64,000 bases of DNA from Inonotus obliquus (Eukaryota; Basidiomycota; Agaricomycetes; Hymenochaetales; Hymenochaetaceae): assembly GCA_032164295.1 (NCBI GenBank), contig JAJHTX010000011.1, positions 744,001 to 808,000 on the forward strand, in the 5' to 3' direction. The notes beneath the pieces are model-generated. The model ran no database searches, was not told the origin of the DNA, and saw only the letters and a program-made list of their open reading frames with translations. Below, in pieces: positions 11,273 through 27,287 of the stretch. Each line of letters opens with the position of its first letter. The stretch's first letter is position 1. Both the position numbers and the translations under genes were made by a program.

Positions 11273-12993
11273 AAGAGTAATACCAGAGGCTACGATTGAT
11301 ATGGGCTTAATTCTGCGATTCTACCGCTTCTTCCAATTAACAATACTTCTGCGATTCTACCGCTTCTTACTTCTCTTCGGACCACGGTACTTCTGCCGTC
11401 CTATCTACGCCTGCGGTTCCAACAAAGTACGAGGCTTCTGCGATTCGACAAGGCTAAGAACGATTGAGAACTGGTCCACTTCTGCGCCAATACCGAATCA
11501 CCAATCCCTACGCCCGTCTTCCATCATAGTACCGAACCACCAGACTTCGATACCGATGATACCGATACCGTACCGTCCACCCGTCCTGATACCGACGCTT
11601 AATACTCCACGCCTAGTCGATACTACGCCCTCGACAGCCCATACCATAGAAAAAGGCTCACAAAGCTGCACTCGGTCTGCCATACGTTGCTGCGAAGAGT
11701 TGGATCATGGTCGAGGCTCCAAGCCCGACGGTATGCCCTTCCGAACCGCCATGCATCGATACCGACGATACCGGTGTTGATACCGATGGTCCGCTCCGGT
11801 ACCGGAGTTCGTTACGTGTGCTAGGTCGAGACCACGCCATCGGAGATCTACGTCGAGAGGAAGGTTGGGAAATGAATCAAGTCCACCGTACGCTGCTTCG
11901 ATCTCGGAGGAGGCCATCGATCCGACTCGGAGGGGAAGCCAAGCAATGCCCAGTCGAGTCAGGCAACGCGTACCGGTCGATATCGAGGGGCTAGAGCGAT
12001 GCTCAGGGACGATCCCAGGGTACTGATTGGTACCGAATGGTAGAGTACCCCATTGCCAAGGTTGGGTTGTACCGACACGTCAACATTGGAGCACGCCGTC
12101 CGATCGATCGGTAGACGCCCAGACTGACGCCGCACGGATCATGATACCGGAACAAAGGTAAATCAGGATGACGTGCTTCTCCTACGACAGGGACATCGCC
12201 AGGAGCGCCCATGCGGTAGCTTGAGACATGTCCTTAATTTAGCGCTGGTCGACGTCGGTATCGCCGCCCTACCTCGGTATCACTCGTCGTGAGTTTTCGT
12301 TGGGTTCTTGTCTTGTCCCACCCTATTCTTAGCTACCCCCTGATAAAACTTCTTATTCATTCATCGTCTTATGTTTCCCCTGATTGTAATTTTACATTCA
12401 ATTCGACTTTATGTTCCATTTCTTGTACCGGATTACGGTACGATTCGACTTGTAAAAATTCCCCATTTGGTATCTTGAATGGCTACGGTATTATGGTATT
12501 TATAGCCTGCATGTTCTACTGTAGCAAACCAGCTAATCTGAGAGGAACTTCCAGAGTGAAGGTCCGGGTTTTGCTCATCTCGTTCAAGTCCCCGTTCGTT
12601 CGTCTCGTCTCGTAGTCTCCGGTACCGATACTGGTAGTCGTCGTTCTCGTCTTCGTCGCCCTCGTCTCTCGTCTCACGACCAGTCCCATCAGAAACGCTT
12701 CCTCAGCTCGCCTCCTCTACTGCTTTGTTCTCTCTACCGTAATACCGGACACCAGACGACTTGGTATCGACGGATTCGTCTCGATATTGATCGTCTCCTA
12801 ATACCTCTCCTCTTGAGCGGTCACCTATAGTCTCCCGTACTCATCAATCCAGCCAGGCCCTACTATTCTCTCTTGACGACTTGTCTGTGACTGTACGACT
12901 TAGTACCGCCACGTACCGGCCCTCCCAACGCATCTAAATCGTACCCCCCTTGTCTGGTATTTCTGATACTGGCCGTGTTCTCGCACATTCAGC
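11273..12993 (-). mobile_element. GGTACC-rich long repeat, family 1, copy A (full length, reverse)
   Basis: About 1.72 kb, nearly identical base for base to the reverse complement of 25276-27002 and 16303-18016. I set plus as the direction that starts with the terminus TGTGCGAGAAC. The other end is ...GTATTACTCTTTA. It is dense in GGTACC, GGTATCGATACC and CCGGTATC palindromes, for example CTCCGGTACCGGAG at 11794-11807. No terminal inverted repeat and no recognisable protein domain. The 159-codon frame inside recurs in copies but has no domain and overlaps an equally open reverse frame. Probably a non-autonomous mobile element; class unknown. Confidence 0.75.
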
Positions 12994-13009
12994 GCTGATC
13001 TGGTAGGAT

Positions 13010-13495
13010 TGGCGTCTAGATCTGGTTATTACCTCAAAAGAGGGGTTAATCCAAATCCAATATGTTACTATAGCTGTGGAATCAATAGCCACCTTAGGGG
13101 ATGTGTTAAGCTCTGTCTAAAACAACTATTGACCAACTTCTGTAACCTTCGGTCTAATACTATTATCGTAATGTTAGTGATACTGACGACTAAGTGATGA
13201 CCTTAATTATCTGTACTAACACTTGTTGGGCACGATAAGAGAGGTATGAGAGATTGATAGTTACTACACTTCGATCAATTAGCACTTAGGCTGACGATAG
13301 GGAGAGACAGTCTAGCTGCAATCCGTATTTTACCTAAGCTTCAACTCACACTGTTGATTAGCTAAGGAGGGTCGCTCTCAAGTACTTCTTGGGTTCTCAG
13401 TATGTAAGATTGTTTATCGATCAACTGGAGACTTTCTGTGAGGTTTACTCTAAGTCTCTGGACTTGGATTAAACTGCTGGGTTGGCCCTACGATG
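13010..13495 (+). repeat. Dispersed repeat (possible solo LTR), paired with about 8985-9435
   Basis: Aligns along its length with the 8985-9435 segment, sharing AGAGGGGT, ACAACTA, CACGATAAGAGA, CTAGYTGCAATCC and a right-hand TTGGATTAAACTGCTRGG. This copy keeps more CpG sites than the partner. It begins just past the end of family-1 copy A. A long terminal repeat is one possible reading, but clean TG..CA ends and a target duplication were not found. Confidence 0.5.
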
Positions 13496-13850
13496 GCCTC
13501 CTATTTATACTATTTTACATGCCTGCCTAGTATAGAAATTATCTACTGTTGGTCCGTTCGCCTCAATGTAACTACTTTCAGACCTAGTCATACTCGGTGC
13601 TAGCTGCTGTGTATTGCCTTATGACTTGTTCATATTGGTTCCGGTCATACCTGTTTCCTTATGACTCTAAATACCTTATGTCATACTCCTATTACCTTTC
13701 AGTCCTTGTCTTAGTAATCTATCTCCTTCCACCTAGCTTCGTACTGCTTGCTTGACGTTAGTGGTGTATTATGCTGTCAAGGTCCATAACATGTGATCGG
13801 CATCGAGGCTGTCGATCTTGTACTGTATATGGTAATGTTTGGGTCACGTG

Positions 13851-14922
13851 CTATACGGGTGTCTGTATCGGCTCTGTCTGTGTTCTTACACTTCGCCATC
13901 TTGGTAATGCTATTGCTCTAGGTGTGTTGATATAACTAATCACTTGCTGCACTCTAGTGTATCCTGGTGCTACTGCTATATCCACTAGTGACCTGCCTCG
14001 GATTCCTTTGATCCTTATTATTCCTCCATGTCGGTCTTCCTTTACTTCTACAACTGTTCTTCCTCCTGTCAGTAATTGCTTAAGCCTTTGGACTAGATAC
14101 TCGGTCCACTTATAGGCTGACTCTCTTGCTATTCCTTCAGGTTCGCTTCTGTATGGAATGTCGATGTCAAGTACTGCTACATCGCATTGGTGATTGTCTT
14201 CTTCTGAAGCAACATTCCTTATTCCTATTGCCATTTAGGAAGTAATGATTATCATATGAGAGTAATCTGACTTCTCGTTCATAAGCTTTTTGTACAGCTG
14301 TATTCAGTTCGTAGTTCATTATGATGAATCGTCTCCTAATCATGATGTCCGACTGTCCTTTAATTATTGCTGAGTATGTTATTTCCTTCAGTATCTCTCT
14401 GAGTAGCCTCTCTGCTATCTCGTGTGCTGGTCTACATGTACTACAATACTGTAACACTCCTGATCTTGGTGTTGCTGGTATTATTGGCTGTTGTAGTGCT
14501 CGTGTAATCACATTCAACCTTTCCTGTATCCAATTCATATTGGGATTGCTTTGGTTATTAATCAGACTTAGTAATAGTGAATTGTATTGCTTTTCTAACA
14601 GTCGTGGTATTCAGGGTTATTTGCAGCAAAGATATCAGCAGCTGCAAGCCTGTTGTACCTCATTACATCCTTGTTGTGCATGTTCCGATCGCTGCCAAAC
14701 TATGACAAAGGATGAACATAATACAGAAAGAGTGAAATAAGTACGACTCACCCGATGGTATTCTCCCATATGACCCGCCTTATATGCTGCCCTATGCCTC
14801 CTATTCGCTTCGTTCCGCAGTCTGGTCGCTTGCCTAGCCAAGTTACGGTAATACTGGCCAGGCCTTTCGCGGCTGGGAGCCAACAGAGCTCCTAGAGTCT
14901 CGTGAGCGGACGACGACTGCAT
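13851..14922 (-). pseudogene. Unknown protein, possibly transposon-encoded, with a frameshift
   Basis: A first exon (14922 to about 14752) encodes a basic segment and ends at a good donor (CGG|GTGAGT). A second coding stretch runs from about 14560. It encodes MNWIQERLNVITRAL and a helical region with a C-x2-C pair (CSTC). At about 14235 the frame changes from YFLNGNRN to MAIGIRNVASEEDNHQCDV, and coding-like sequence continues to 13851. A single indel or a missed intron would join them. I recognise no family. Its position next to an LTR-like repeat suggests an element protein, but that is inference. Confidence 0.4.
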
Positions 14923-15495
14923 TACTTGAACAATCGAGTTGGATTCCTCAAAGACGGCTGAGTCTCGACGTGAGTTTTATTCGCAGCTGCAATATTCGCT
15001 CTGAGTGAAGGAGAGTATGCTGCAACAGAAATACAGCTGAAATTTGTGGTGCACGACGCTCTCAACACGCTCGGCTATTTCCATGAATGGGATTTATCGC
15101 AGTGACACAACAGTACTATACTTCGGTAAGCAGGACTAAAATCAAATAGTTTAGGGTTGGTCGTTAGTGGTAGTGAATAGTAAATCACGCACCTAAAGTG
15201 TCGAACGGATATTGTTCGCTGCGTCGCTTGAGAGACCTGTTCTCTTGTTGGGACGAGTTCGCTTTAGAGTCGGTCAGTAGAGCATAGCAAGTCAACAGAG
15301 TTGTAAACACATACATCTGATGTGACAAATAGTACACTGCTGATATATGAGTAGAGCAAGTCGATTGCAAAGATTATGAGTTAGTTTTGTGGAAGAGGAG
15401 TTAAAACAAAAATTTAAAGCCGACAAAGCTCGTTGCTCCAAGTACGCGAGTGATTGTTATAGATTATGATGAAGAACTCGAGAAGCACAACCGTT
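14923..15495. other. Spacer inside the repeat nest
   Basis: No gene or repeat recognised. It runs between the unknown element protein and the half copy of family 1. Composition is ordinary. Confidence 0.4.
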
Positions 15496-16222
15496 GAATG
15501 TGCGAGAATGCGGCCGGTATCAGAAGTACCGGACGAGGGGGGTACGATTTAGATACGTTGGGAGGGCCGGTACGTGGCAGTACTAAGTCGTACAGTCACA
15601 GACAAGTCGTCAAGAGAGAATAGTAGGGCCTAGCTGGATTGATGAGTACAGGAGGCTATAGGTGACTGCTCAAGAGGTGAGGTATCAGGAGACGATCGAT
15701 ACCGAGACGAATCCATCGATACCGAGTCGTCTGGTGTCCGGTATTACGGTAGAGAGAACAAAGCAGTAGAGGAGGCGAGCTGAGGAAGCGTTTCTGATGG
15801 GACTAGTCATGAGACGAGAGGCGAGGGCGACGAAGACGATAACGATGACTACTGGTATCGATACCGGCGACTACGAGACGAGACGAACGAACGGGGGCTT
15901 GAACGAGATGAGCAAAACCCGGACCTTCACTCTGGAAGTTCCTCTCAGATTAGCTGGTTTGCTACAGTAGAACATGCAGGCTATAAATACCATAATACCG
16001 TAGCCATTCAAGATACCAAATGGGGGGTTTTTACAAGTCGAATCGTACCGCAATCCGGTACAAGAAAGGGAACATAAGTCGAATAGAATGTAAAATTATA
16101 ATCAGGGGAAACATAAGATGATGAATGAATAAGAAGTTTTATCAGGGGGTAGCTAAGAATAGGGTGGGACGAGACAAGAACCCAATGAAAACTCACGACG
16201 AGTGATACCGAGGTAGGGCGGC
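15496..16222 (+). mobile_element. Family 1, copy E: left half only
   Basis: Starts with the shared terminus TGTGCGAGAATGCGGCC and follows the full copies to ...CCGAGGTAGGGCGGCG, where it stops and the 16223-16301 piece begins. It contains the motif GGCTATAAATACC (about 15980) that all left halves have. The break falls at about the same internal point where copy C begins (its GGTACCGACGTCGACC), so this may be a natural module border. Confidence 0.75.
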
Positions 16223-16301
16223 GGTGAAGAGAACTACGTGCGGCTGAGCTTGGTATCGAGCCCGGTATCCCATTCTACACTTATCCCATGCTACGGTGAA
16301 T
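16223..16301 (+). repeat. Second copy of the 75-base piece
   Basis: GTGAAGAGAACTACGTGC through CCCATGCTACGG, as at 11196-11272 with a few substitutions. It sits exactly between half copy E and full copy B. Confidence 0.6.
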
Positions 16302-18016
16302 GTGCGAGAACGCGGCCGGTATTAGAAATTACCGGATGAGGGGGGTACGATTTAGATGCGTTGGGAGGGCCGGTACGTGGCGGTACTAAGTCGTACAGTC
16401 ACAGACAAGTCGTCAAGAGAGAATAGTAGGGCCTGGCTGGATTGATGAGTACAGGAGACTATAGGTGACCGCTCAAGAGGAGAGGTATCAAGAGACGATC
16501 AATACCGAGACGAATCCGTCGATACCGAGTCGTCTGGTGTCCGGTATTACGGTAGAGAGAACGAAGCAGTAGAGGAAGCGAGCTGAGGAGGTGTTTTTGA
16601 TAGGACTGGTCGTGAGACGAGAGACGAGGGCGACAAAGACGAGAACGACGACTACCGGTATCGATACCGGTGACTACGAGACGAGACGAACGAACGGGGA
16701 CTTGAACGGGATGAGCAAAACCCGGACCTTCACTCTGGAAGTTCCTCTCAGATTAGCTCGTTTGCTACAGTAGAACATGCAGGCTATAAATACCATAATA
16801 CCGTAGCCATTCAAGATACCAAATGGGGGGTTTTTACAAGTCGAATCGTACCGTAATCCGGTACAAGAAATGGAACATAAGGTCGAATCGAATGTAAAAT
16901 TACAATCAGGGGAAACATAAGATGATGAATGAATAAGAAGTTTTATCAGGGGGTAGCTAAGAATAGGGTGGGACGAGACAAGAACCCAATGAAAACTCAC
17001 GACGAGCGATACCGAGGTAGGGCGGCGATACCGACGTCGACCAGCGCTAAATTAAGGACGTGTCTCAAGCTACCGCATGGGCGCTCCTGGCGATGTCCCT
17101 GTCGTAGGAGAAGCACGTCATCCTGATTTACCTTTGTTCCGGTATCATGATCCGTGCGGCGTCAGTCTGGGCGTCTACCGATCGATCGGACGGCGTGCTC
17201 CGATGTAGACGTGTCGGTACAACCCAACCTTGGCAATGGGGTACTCTACCGTTCGGTACCAATCAGTACCCTGGGATCGTCCCTGAGCATCGCTCTAGCC
17301 CCTCGATATCGACCGGTACGCGTCGCCTGACTCGACTGGGCATTGCTTGGCTTCCCCTCCGAGTCGGATCGATGGCCTCCTCCGAGATCGAAGCAGCGTA
17401 CGGTGGACTTGATTCATTTCCCAACCTTCCTCTCGACGTAGATCTCCGATGGCGTGGTCTCGACCTAGCACACGTAACGAACTCCGGTATCGGAGCGGAC
17501 CATCGGTATCAACACCGGTATCGTCGGTATCGATGTATGGCGGTTCGGAAGGGCATACCGTCGGGCTTGGAACCTCGACCATGATCCAACTCTTCGCAGC
17601 AACGTATGGCAGACCGAGTGCAGCTTTGTGAGCCTTTTTCTATGGTATGGGCTGTCGAGGGCGTAGTATCGACTAGGTGTGGAGTATTAAGCGTCGGTAT
17701 CAGGACGGGTGGACGGTACGGTATCGGTATCATCGGTATCGAAGTCTGGTGGTTCGGTACTATGATGGAAGACGGGCGTAGGGATTGGTGATTCGGTATT
17801 GGCGCAGAAGTGGACCAGTTCTCAATCGCTCTCAGCCTTGTCGAATCGCAGAAGCCTCGTACTTTGTTGGAACCGCAGGCGTAGATAGGACGGCAGAAGT
17901 ACCGTGGTCCGAAGAGAAGTAAGAAGCGGTAGAATCGCAGAAGTATTGTTAATTGGAAGAAGCGGTAGAATCGCAGAATTAAGCCCATATCGATCGTAGC
18001 CTCCGGTATTACTCTT
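16302..18016 (+). mobile_element. Family 1, copy B (full length)
   Basis: Starts with TGTGCGAGAACGCGG (about 16304) and ends ...GTATTACTCTTTA. Nearly identical to copy D over about 1.72 kb. It contains a perfect 18-base palindrome ACCGGTATCGATACCGGT at 16654-16671. It is followed at once by a reversed family-2 element. No recognisable coding sequence. Confidence 0.78.
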
Positions 18017-19240
18017 TAACGGTACTGTCCCATCTACACCTTCCAGTATCCACCAGCACACCCAGAGAAACTGCCGGTCCCATTTCTCGAAGTACCGAAC
18101 GCCGAGAGTACCGGTACCGAGCGCCAAGAAACCCGGTACCGAGAATACCGAGAGTACCGAGTGCCGAGAAACCCGGTACCGAGACAATTTGGCAATTCGA
18201 CATGCTCTCATGACATGGATCAGACGTCTTCCTCTCTGGTATTCATTCCTGATGGTTGGACTATGCATGCTGGTTCTTTGGGGAAGCTCAGGGTCAGTAT
18301 CTGTTAAGGTTTTCAGGTCCGGTACCACCAGAAACGTGTCGGTATCAATCAGCAGGGGCGCAGATCTCTTGTCCTGAGGACTTTTCATCCAGGGGTACTA
18401 TATGCTACGTTTTCATTGGTATCTTGTCCTCCCTAACCCTTTCTTGTTGTCCTCCTGATGGCGCTGCAATGTTCACTTTCATTGTTACATTTTTCTTCAG
18501 ACTTTTCTTTGTTTTGATCTTCCTTTCTACTTTCTCCTTTTGGATTTATGAGCTAACTACAGTACAGTAGTATAAATATCTCCTCCTGTACGTAGTAGCT
18601 CTCCAGGTAATCTTAGGAGCTAGCCTCTAGTGTGAGGGCTCGGGTTTCCTCACCCCCTTCTCAGTTCCATCTCAGTCTCCTCTCAAGCTTCGTCCCAGTC
18701 CCATCCCAGTTCCGTCTCAAGTGAACCTTCAGAGTTAGCCTCCCGTGTGAGGGCTCAGGTTTCCTTCCCAGTCCAGTCAACACTCTCAGCCACCAGCCTC
18801 CCCCAGTCTGTTTCTTGCTATACCACCCCGTGCTAGCAGTTTCCTTGCAGTACCGACCTGTACCAACATTTTTCCCACGGTACCGACGTTTTGTTATCCT
18901 TTGTATTCTGCACATCCACCTTTCGTTTCTGTACTGAGCTTTTGTTTTACAACGTTTCTGCACATACCGATCCTGTTCGTTCAAGTACCGACCTGTACCG
19001 ACGTTTTTCCCATGGTACCGACCCTCTCGATTCCGGACAAGAACACATTCCCCCCGACATCTAGCTGATCCAGCACCCCTTTCTATTATTCCTTTGGTTC
19101 TCTTTACATCCCCCTTCTACAGACAACAAGTACCGTGAGCGTACTGGATAAGTACTGCCTCATTTGGCCCTCCCCGTATTCTTATACCATACACCCCTCG
19201 ACCGGTATCTCCGGTACCGGCCGCGATCTCGCACATTTAG
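18017..19240 (-). mobile_element. GGTACC-rich repeat, family 2, reverse copy
   Basis: Reverse complement of 23994-25272 with few differences. The shared terminus lies at the right, about 19215-19237 (reverse of TAAATGTGCGAGATCGCGGCC). The left part (about 18060-18180) is a tandem array of units like CGAGAGTACCGAG. A pyrimidine-rich stretch with TATA-like AGTATAAATATC lies near 18568. The first 150 bases next to the terminus are related to family 1; the rest is different. No protein domain found. Confidence 0.75.
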
Positions 19241-20256
19241 CGGTACCGACGTCGACCAGCGCTAAAATAAGGACGTGTCTCAAGCTACCGCATGGGCGCT
19301 CCTGGCGATGTCCCTGTCGTCTCCTTAGCAGGAGAAGCACGTCATCCTGATTTACCTTTGTTCCGGTATCATGATCCGTGCGGCGTCAGTCTGGGCGTCT
19401 ACCGATCGATCAGACGGCGTGCTCGTGTCGGTACAACCCAACCTTGGCAATGGAGTACTCTACCGCTCGGTACCAATCAGTACCCTGGGATCGTCCCTGA
19501 GCATCAACAAGATCGCTCGAGCCCCTCGATATTGATCGGTACGCGTCGCCTGACTCGACTGGGCATTGCTTGGCTTCCCCTCCGAGTCGGATCGATGGCC
19601 TCCTCCGAGATCGAAGCAGCGTACGGCGGACTTGATTCATTTCCCAACCTTCCTCTCGACGTAGATCTCCGATGGCGTGGTCTCGACCTAGCACACGTAA
19701 CGAACTCCGGTACCGGAGCGGACCATCGGTATCAACACCGGTATCGTCGGTATCGATGCAAGGGCATACCGTCGGACTTGGAGCTTCGACCATGATCCAA
19801 CTCTTCGCAGCAACGTATGGCAGACCGATCACAGCTTTGTGAGCCTTTCCCTCTGGTATGGGCTGTCGAGGGCGTAGTATCGACTAGACATGGACTATTA
19901 AGCGTCGGTATCAGGATGGGTGGACGGTACGGTATTGGTATCATCGGTATCGAAGTCTGGTGGTTCGGTACTGTGATGGAAGATGGGCGTAGGGATTGAT
20001 GATTCGGTATTGGTGCAGAAGTCTGGCTAAATGTATGTAGGACCAGTTCTCAATCGTTCTTAGCCTTGTCGAATCGCAGAAGCCTCGTACTTTGTTGGAA
20101 CCGCAGGCGTAGATAGGACGGCAGAAGTACCGTGGACCGAAGAGAAGTAAGAAGCGGTAGAATCACAGAAGTATTGTTAATTGGAAGAAGCAGTAGAATC
20201 ACAGAATTAAGCCCATATCGATCGCAGCCTCTGGTATTACTCTTTACCGGCACCTC
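19241..20256 (+). mobile_element. Family 1, copy C: right half only, more diverged
   Basis: Begins GGTACCGACGTCGACCAGCGC and follows the right half of the full copies to ...GTATTACTCTTTAC. Compared with copies A, B and D it has a roughly 12-base deletion near 19755 and small insertions near 19320 and 19505, so it is older or more damaged. It adjoins the family-2 terminus with no spacer. Confidence 0.75.
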
Positions 20257-23993
<3,737 letters not shown>

Positions 23994-25272
23994 GTGCGAG
24001 ATCGCGTCCGGTACCGAAATACTGAGACGAGGGGTGTATGGTTTTAAGTGGGGGAGGGCTAATACGTGCCGGTACTTAACCAGTACGGTCACGGTACTTG
24101 TTGTCTATGAAAAGGGAGAGTTAATGGATGTGAAGGGTATGTGATTCTGGTATGAAAAGGACAGGTTAGAATGTGGGAAAAACTTCGGTACAGGTCGGTA
24201 TGGGAGAGAACGTAGCAAAACAAGAGTCTAATACCGTGGGAAAAACCTCGGTACAGGTCGGTACAGAAAGAAAGGGGTCGGTACCATGGGAAAAATGTCG
24301 GTACAGGTCGGTACTTGAACGAACGGGTTCGGTATGTGCAGAAATGTTGTAAAACAAAAGCTCAGTATAGAAACGAAAGGTGGATGTGCAGAATACAAAG
24401 AATAACAAAACGTCGGTACCGTGGGAAAAATGTTGGTACAGGTCGGTACTGCAAGGAAACTGCTAGCACGGGGTGGTATAGCAAGAAACAGACTGGGGGA
24501 GGCTGGTGGCTGAGAGTGTTGACTGGACTGGGAAGGAAACCTGAGCCCTCACACGGGAGGCTAACTCTGAAGGTTCACTTGAGACGGAACTGGGATGGGA
24601 CTGGGACGAAGCTTGAGAGGAGACTGAGATGGAACTGAGAAGGGGGTGAGGAAACCCGAGCCCTCACGCTAGAGGCTAGCTCCTAAGATTACCTGGAGAG
24701 CTACTACGTACAGGAGGAGATATTTATACTACTGTACTGTAGTTAGCTCATAAATCCAAAAGGAGAAAGTAGAAAGGAAGATCAAAACAAAGAAAAGTCT
24801 GAAGAAAAATGTAACAATGAAAGTGAACATTGCAGCGCCATCAGGGGGACAACAAGAAAGGGTTAGGGAGGACAAGATACCAATGAAAACGTAGCATATA
24901 GTACCCCTGGATAAAAAGTCCTCAGGACAAGAGATCTGCACCCCTGCTGATTGATACCGATGCATTTCTGGTACTACCGGACCTGAAAACCTTAACGGAT
25001 ACTGACCCTGAGCTTCCCCAAAGAACCGGCATGCATAGTCCAACCATCAGGAATGAATACCAGAGAGGAAGACGTCTGATCCATGTCATGAGAGCATGTT
25101 GAATTGTCAAATTGTCTCGGTACCGGGTTTCTCGGCACTCGGTACTCTCGGTATTCTCGGTACCGGGTTTCTTGGCGCTCGGTACCAGTACTCTCGGTGT
25201 TCGGTATCTTGAGAAATGGGACCGACGGTTTCTCTAGGTGTGCTGGTGGATTCTGGAAGGTGTAGATGGGAC
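23994..25272 (+). mobile_element. GGTACC-rich repeat, family 2, forward copy
   Basis: Starts AAATGTGCGAGATCGCGTCC directly at the end of the HAMP remnant and runs to ...GGTGTAGATGGGACTGTACC. Flanks CCGTT occur at both ends (tttCCGTTaaatg and gtaCCGTTgaatg), which may be a target duplication. Repeats of GGTACAGGTCGGTA fill 24185-24460, and CGGTACCGGGTTTCTCGG-type units fill 25115-25200. It is followed at once by family-1 copy D. Confidence 0.75.
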
Positions 25273-27002
25273 TGTACCGTTGAATGTGCGAGAACACGGC
25301 CGGTATCAGAAATACCGGACGAGGGGGGTACGATTTAGATGCGTTGGGAGGGCCGGTACGTGGCGGTACTAAGTCGTACAGTCACAGACAAGTCGTCAAG
25401 AGAGAATAGTAGGGCCTGGCTGGATTGATGAGTACGGGAGACTATAGGTGACCGCTCAAGAGGAGAGGTATCAGGAGACGATCAATATCGAGACGAATCC
25501 GTCGATACCGAGTCGTCTGGTGTCCGGTATTACGGTAGAGAGAACAAAGCAGTAGAGGAGGCGAGCTGAGGAAGCGTTTCTGATGGGACTGGTCGTGAGA
25601 CGAGAGACGAGGGCGACGAAGACGAGAACGACGACTACCGGTATCGGTACCGGAGACTACGAGACGAGACGAATGAACGGGGACTTGAACGAGATGAGCA
25701 AAACCCGGACCTTCACTCTGGAAGTTCCTCTCAGATTAGCTGGTTTGCTACAGTAGAACATGCAGGCTATAAATACCATAATACCGTAGCCATTCAAGAT
25801 ACCAAATGGGGAATTTTTACAAGTCGAATCGTACCGTAATCCGGTACAAGAAATGGAACATAAAGTCGAATTGAATGTAAAATTACAATCAGGGGAAACA
25901 TAAGACGATGAATGAATAAGAAGTTTTATCAGGGGGTAGCTAAGAATAGGGTGGGACGAGACAAGAACCCAACGAAAACTCACGACGAGTGATACCGAGG
26001 TAGGGCGGCGATACCGACGTCGACCAGCGCTAAATTAAGGACATGTCTCAAGCTACCGCATGGGCGCTCCTGGCGATGTCCCTGTCGTAGGAGAAGCACG
26101 TCATCCTGATTTACCTTTGTTCCGGTATCATGATCTGTGCGGCGTCAGTCTGGGCGTCTACCGATCGATCGGACGGCGTGCTCCAATGTTGACGTGTCGG
26201 TACAACCCAACCTTGGCAATGGGGTACTCTACCATTCGGTACCAATCAGTACCCTGGGATCGTCCCTGAGCATCGCTCTAGCCCCTCGATATCGACCGGT
26301 ACGCGTTGCCTGACTCGACTGGGCATTGCTTGGCTTCCCCTCCGAGTCGGATCGATGGCCTCCTCCGAGATCGAAGCAGCGTACGGTGGACTTGATTCAT
26401 TTCCCAACCTTCCTCTCGACGTAGATCTCCGATGGCGTGGTCTCGACCTAGCACACGTAACGAACTCCGGTACCGGAGCGGACCATCGGTATCAACACCG
26501 GTATCGTCGGTATCGATGCATGGCGGTTCGGAAGGGCATACCGTCGGGCTTGGAGCCTCGACCATGATCCAACTCTTCGCAGCAACGTATGGCAGACCGA
26601 GTGCAGCTTTGTGAGCCTTTTTCTATGGTATGGGCTGTCGAGGGCGTAGTATCGACTAGGCGTGGAGTATTAAGCGTCGGTATCAGGACGGGTGGACGGT
26701 ACGGTATCGGTATCATCGGTATCGAAGTCTGGTGGTTCGGTACTATGATGGAAGACGGGCGTAGGGATTGGTGATTCGGTATTGGCGCAGAAGTGGACCA
26801 GTTCTCAATCGTTCTTAGCCTTGTCGAATCGCAGAAGCCTCGTACTTTGTTGGAACCGCAGGCGTAGATAGGACGGCAGAAGTACCGTGGTCCGAAGAGA
26901 AGTAAGAAGCGGTAGAATCGCAGAAGTATTGTTAATTGGAAGAAGCGGTAGAATCGCAGAATTAAGCCCATATCGATCGTAGCCTCCGGTATTACTCTTT
27001 AG
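25273..27002 (+). mobile_element. Family 1, copy D (full length)
   Basis: Starts TGTGCGAGAACACGG (about 25276) and ends ...GTATTACTCTTTA at about 27001. It is the near-perfect inverted partner of copy A, about 12.3 kb away. It cuts an Smr-domain coding sequence, whose remainder begins at 27003. No recognisable protein. Confidence 0.8.
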
Positions 27003-27287
27003 CGCCTCCGAATTAACAACGACGAAGACTTGCTCGGTCAATGCGATCTACATAACCTTCTCGTCGATGAGGCGAAGTACTACTGCAAGAGGCATCTGGC
27101 TAACTGTCGCGCCGCGAATTTGGACAGGACGGTTGTCATTGTTGGAAAGGGGATTCATAGTGCGTAGGGTGAGGCGATAGTCAAGCCGGAAATCAAGAAC
27201 ATGTTGGATGGTATGTCAGGAATGGTGGCTACTTTTGACGAAGAAAACGAAGGTTGTATTGTTGTGGAATTTGCAGTGGCCGAATGA
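27003..27287 (+). pseudogene. Smr-domain C-terminal remnant, cut by a repeat insertion
   Basis: The frame starting CGC at 27003 reads NNDEDLLGQCDLHNLLVDEA, then a helix, then RTVVIVGKGIHSA, then IVKPEIKNMLDG, and ends GCIVVEF...AVAE before TGA at 27285. This is the Smr (small MutS-related) fold: the DLH motif and the GKGxHS loop are its nuclease or RNA-binding core. An in-frame TAG at 27165-27167 breaks it just after the GKGIHSA loop. The 5' part of the gene is missing because copy D ends one base before. Function in the family is RNA or DNA nicking and ribosome-linked quality control. Confidence 0.85.

Noticed and set aside
11301..11780. 159-codon frame repeated inside family-1 copies (also at 17509-17988 and 26492-26971)
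   Set aside because: The recurrence comes from repeat copying. The reverse strand is equally open, the product is low-complexity Arg/Tyr/Thr/Pro from GGTATC repeats, and no domain is seen.
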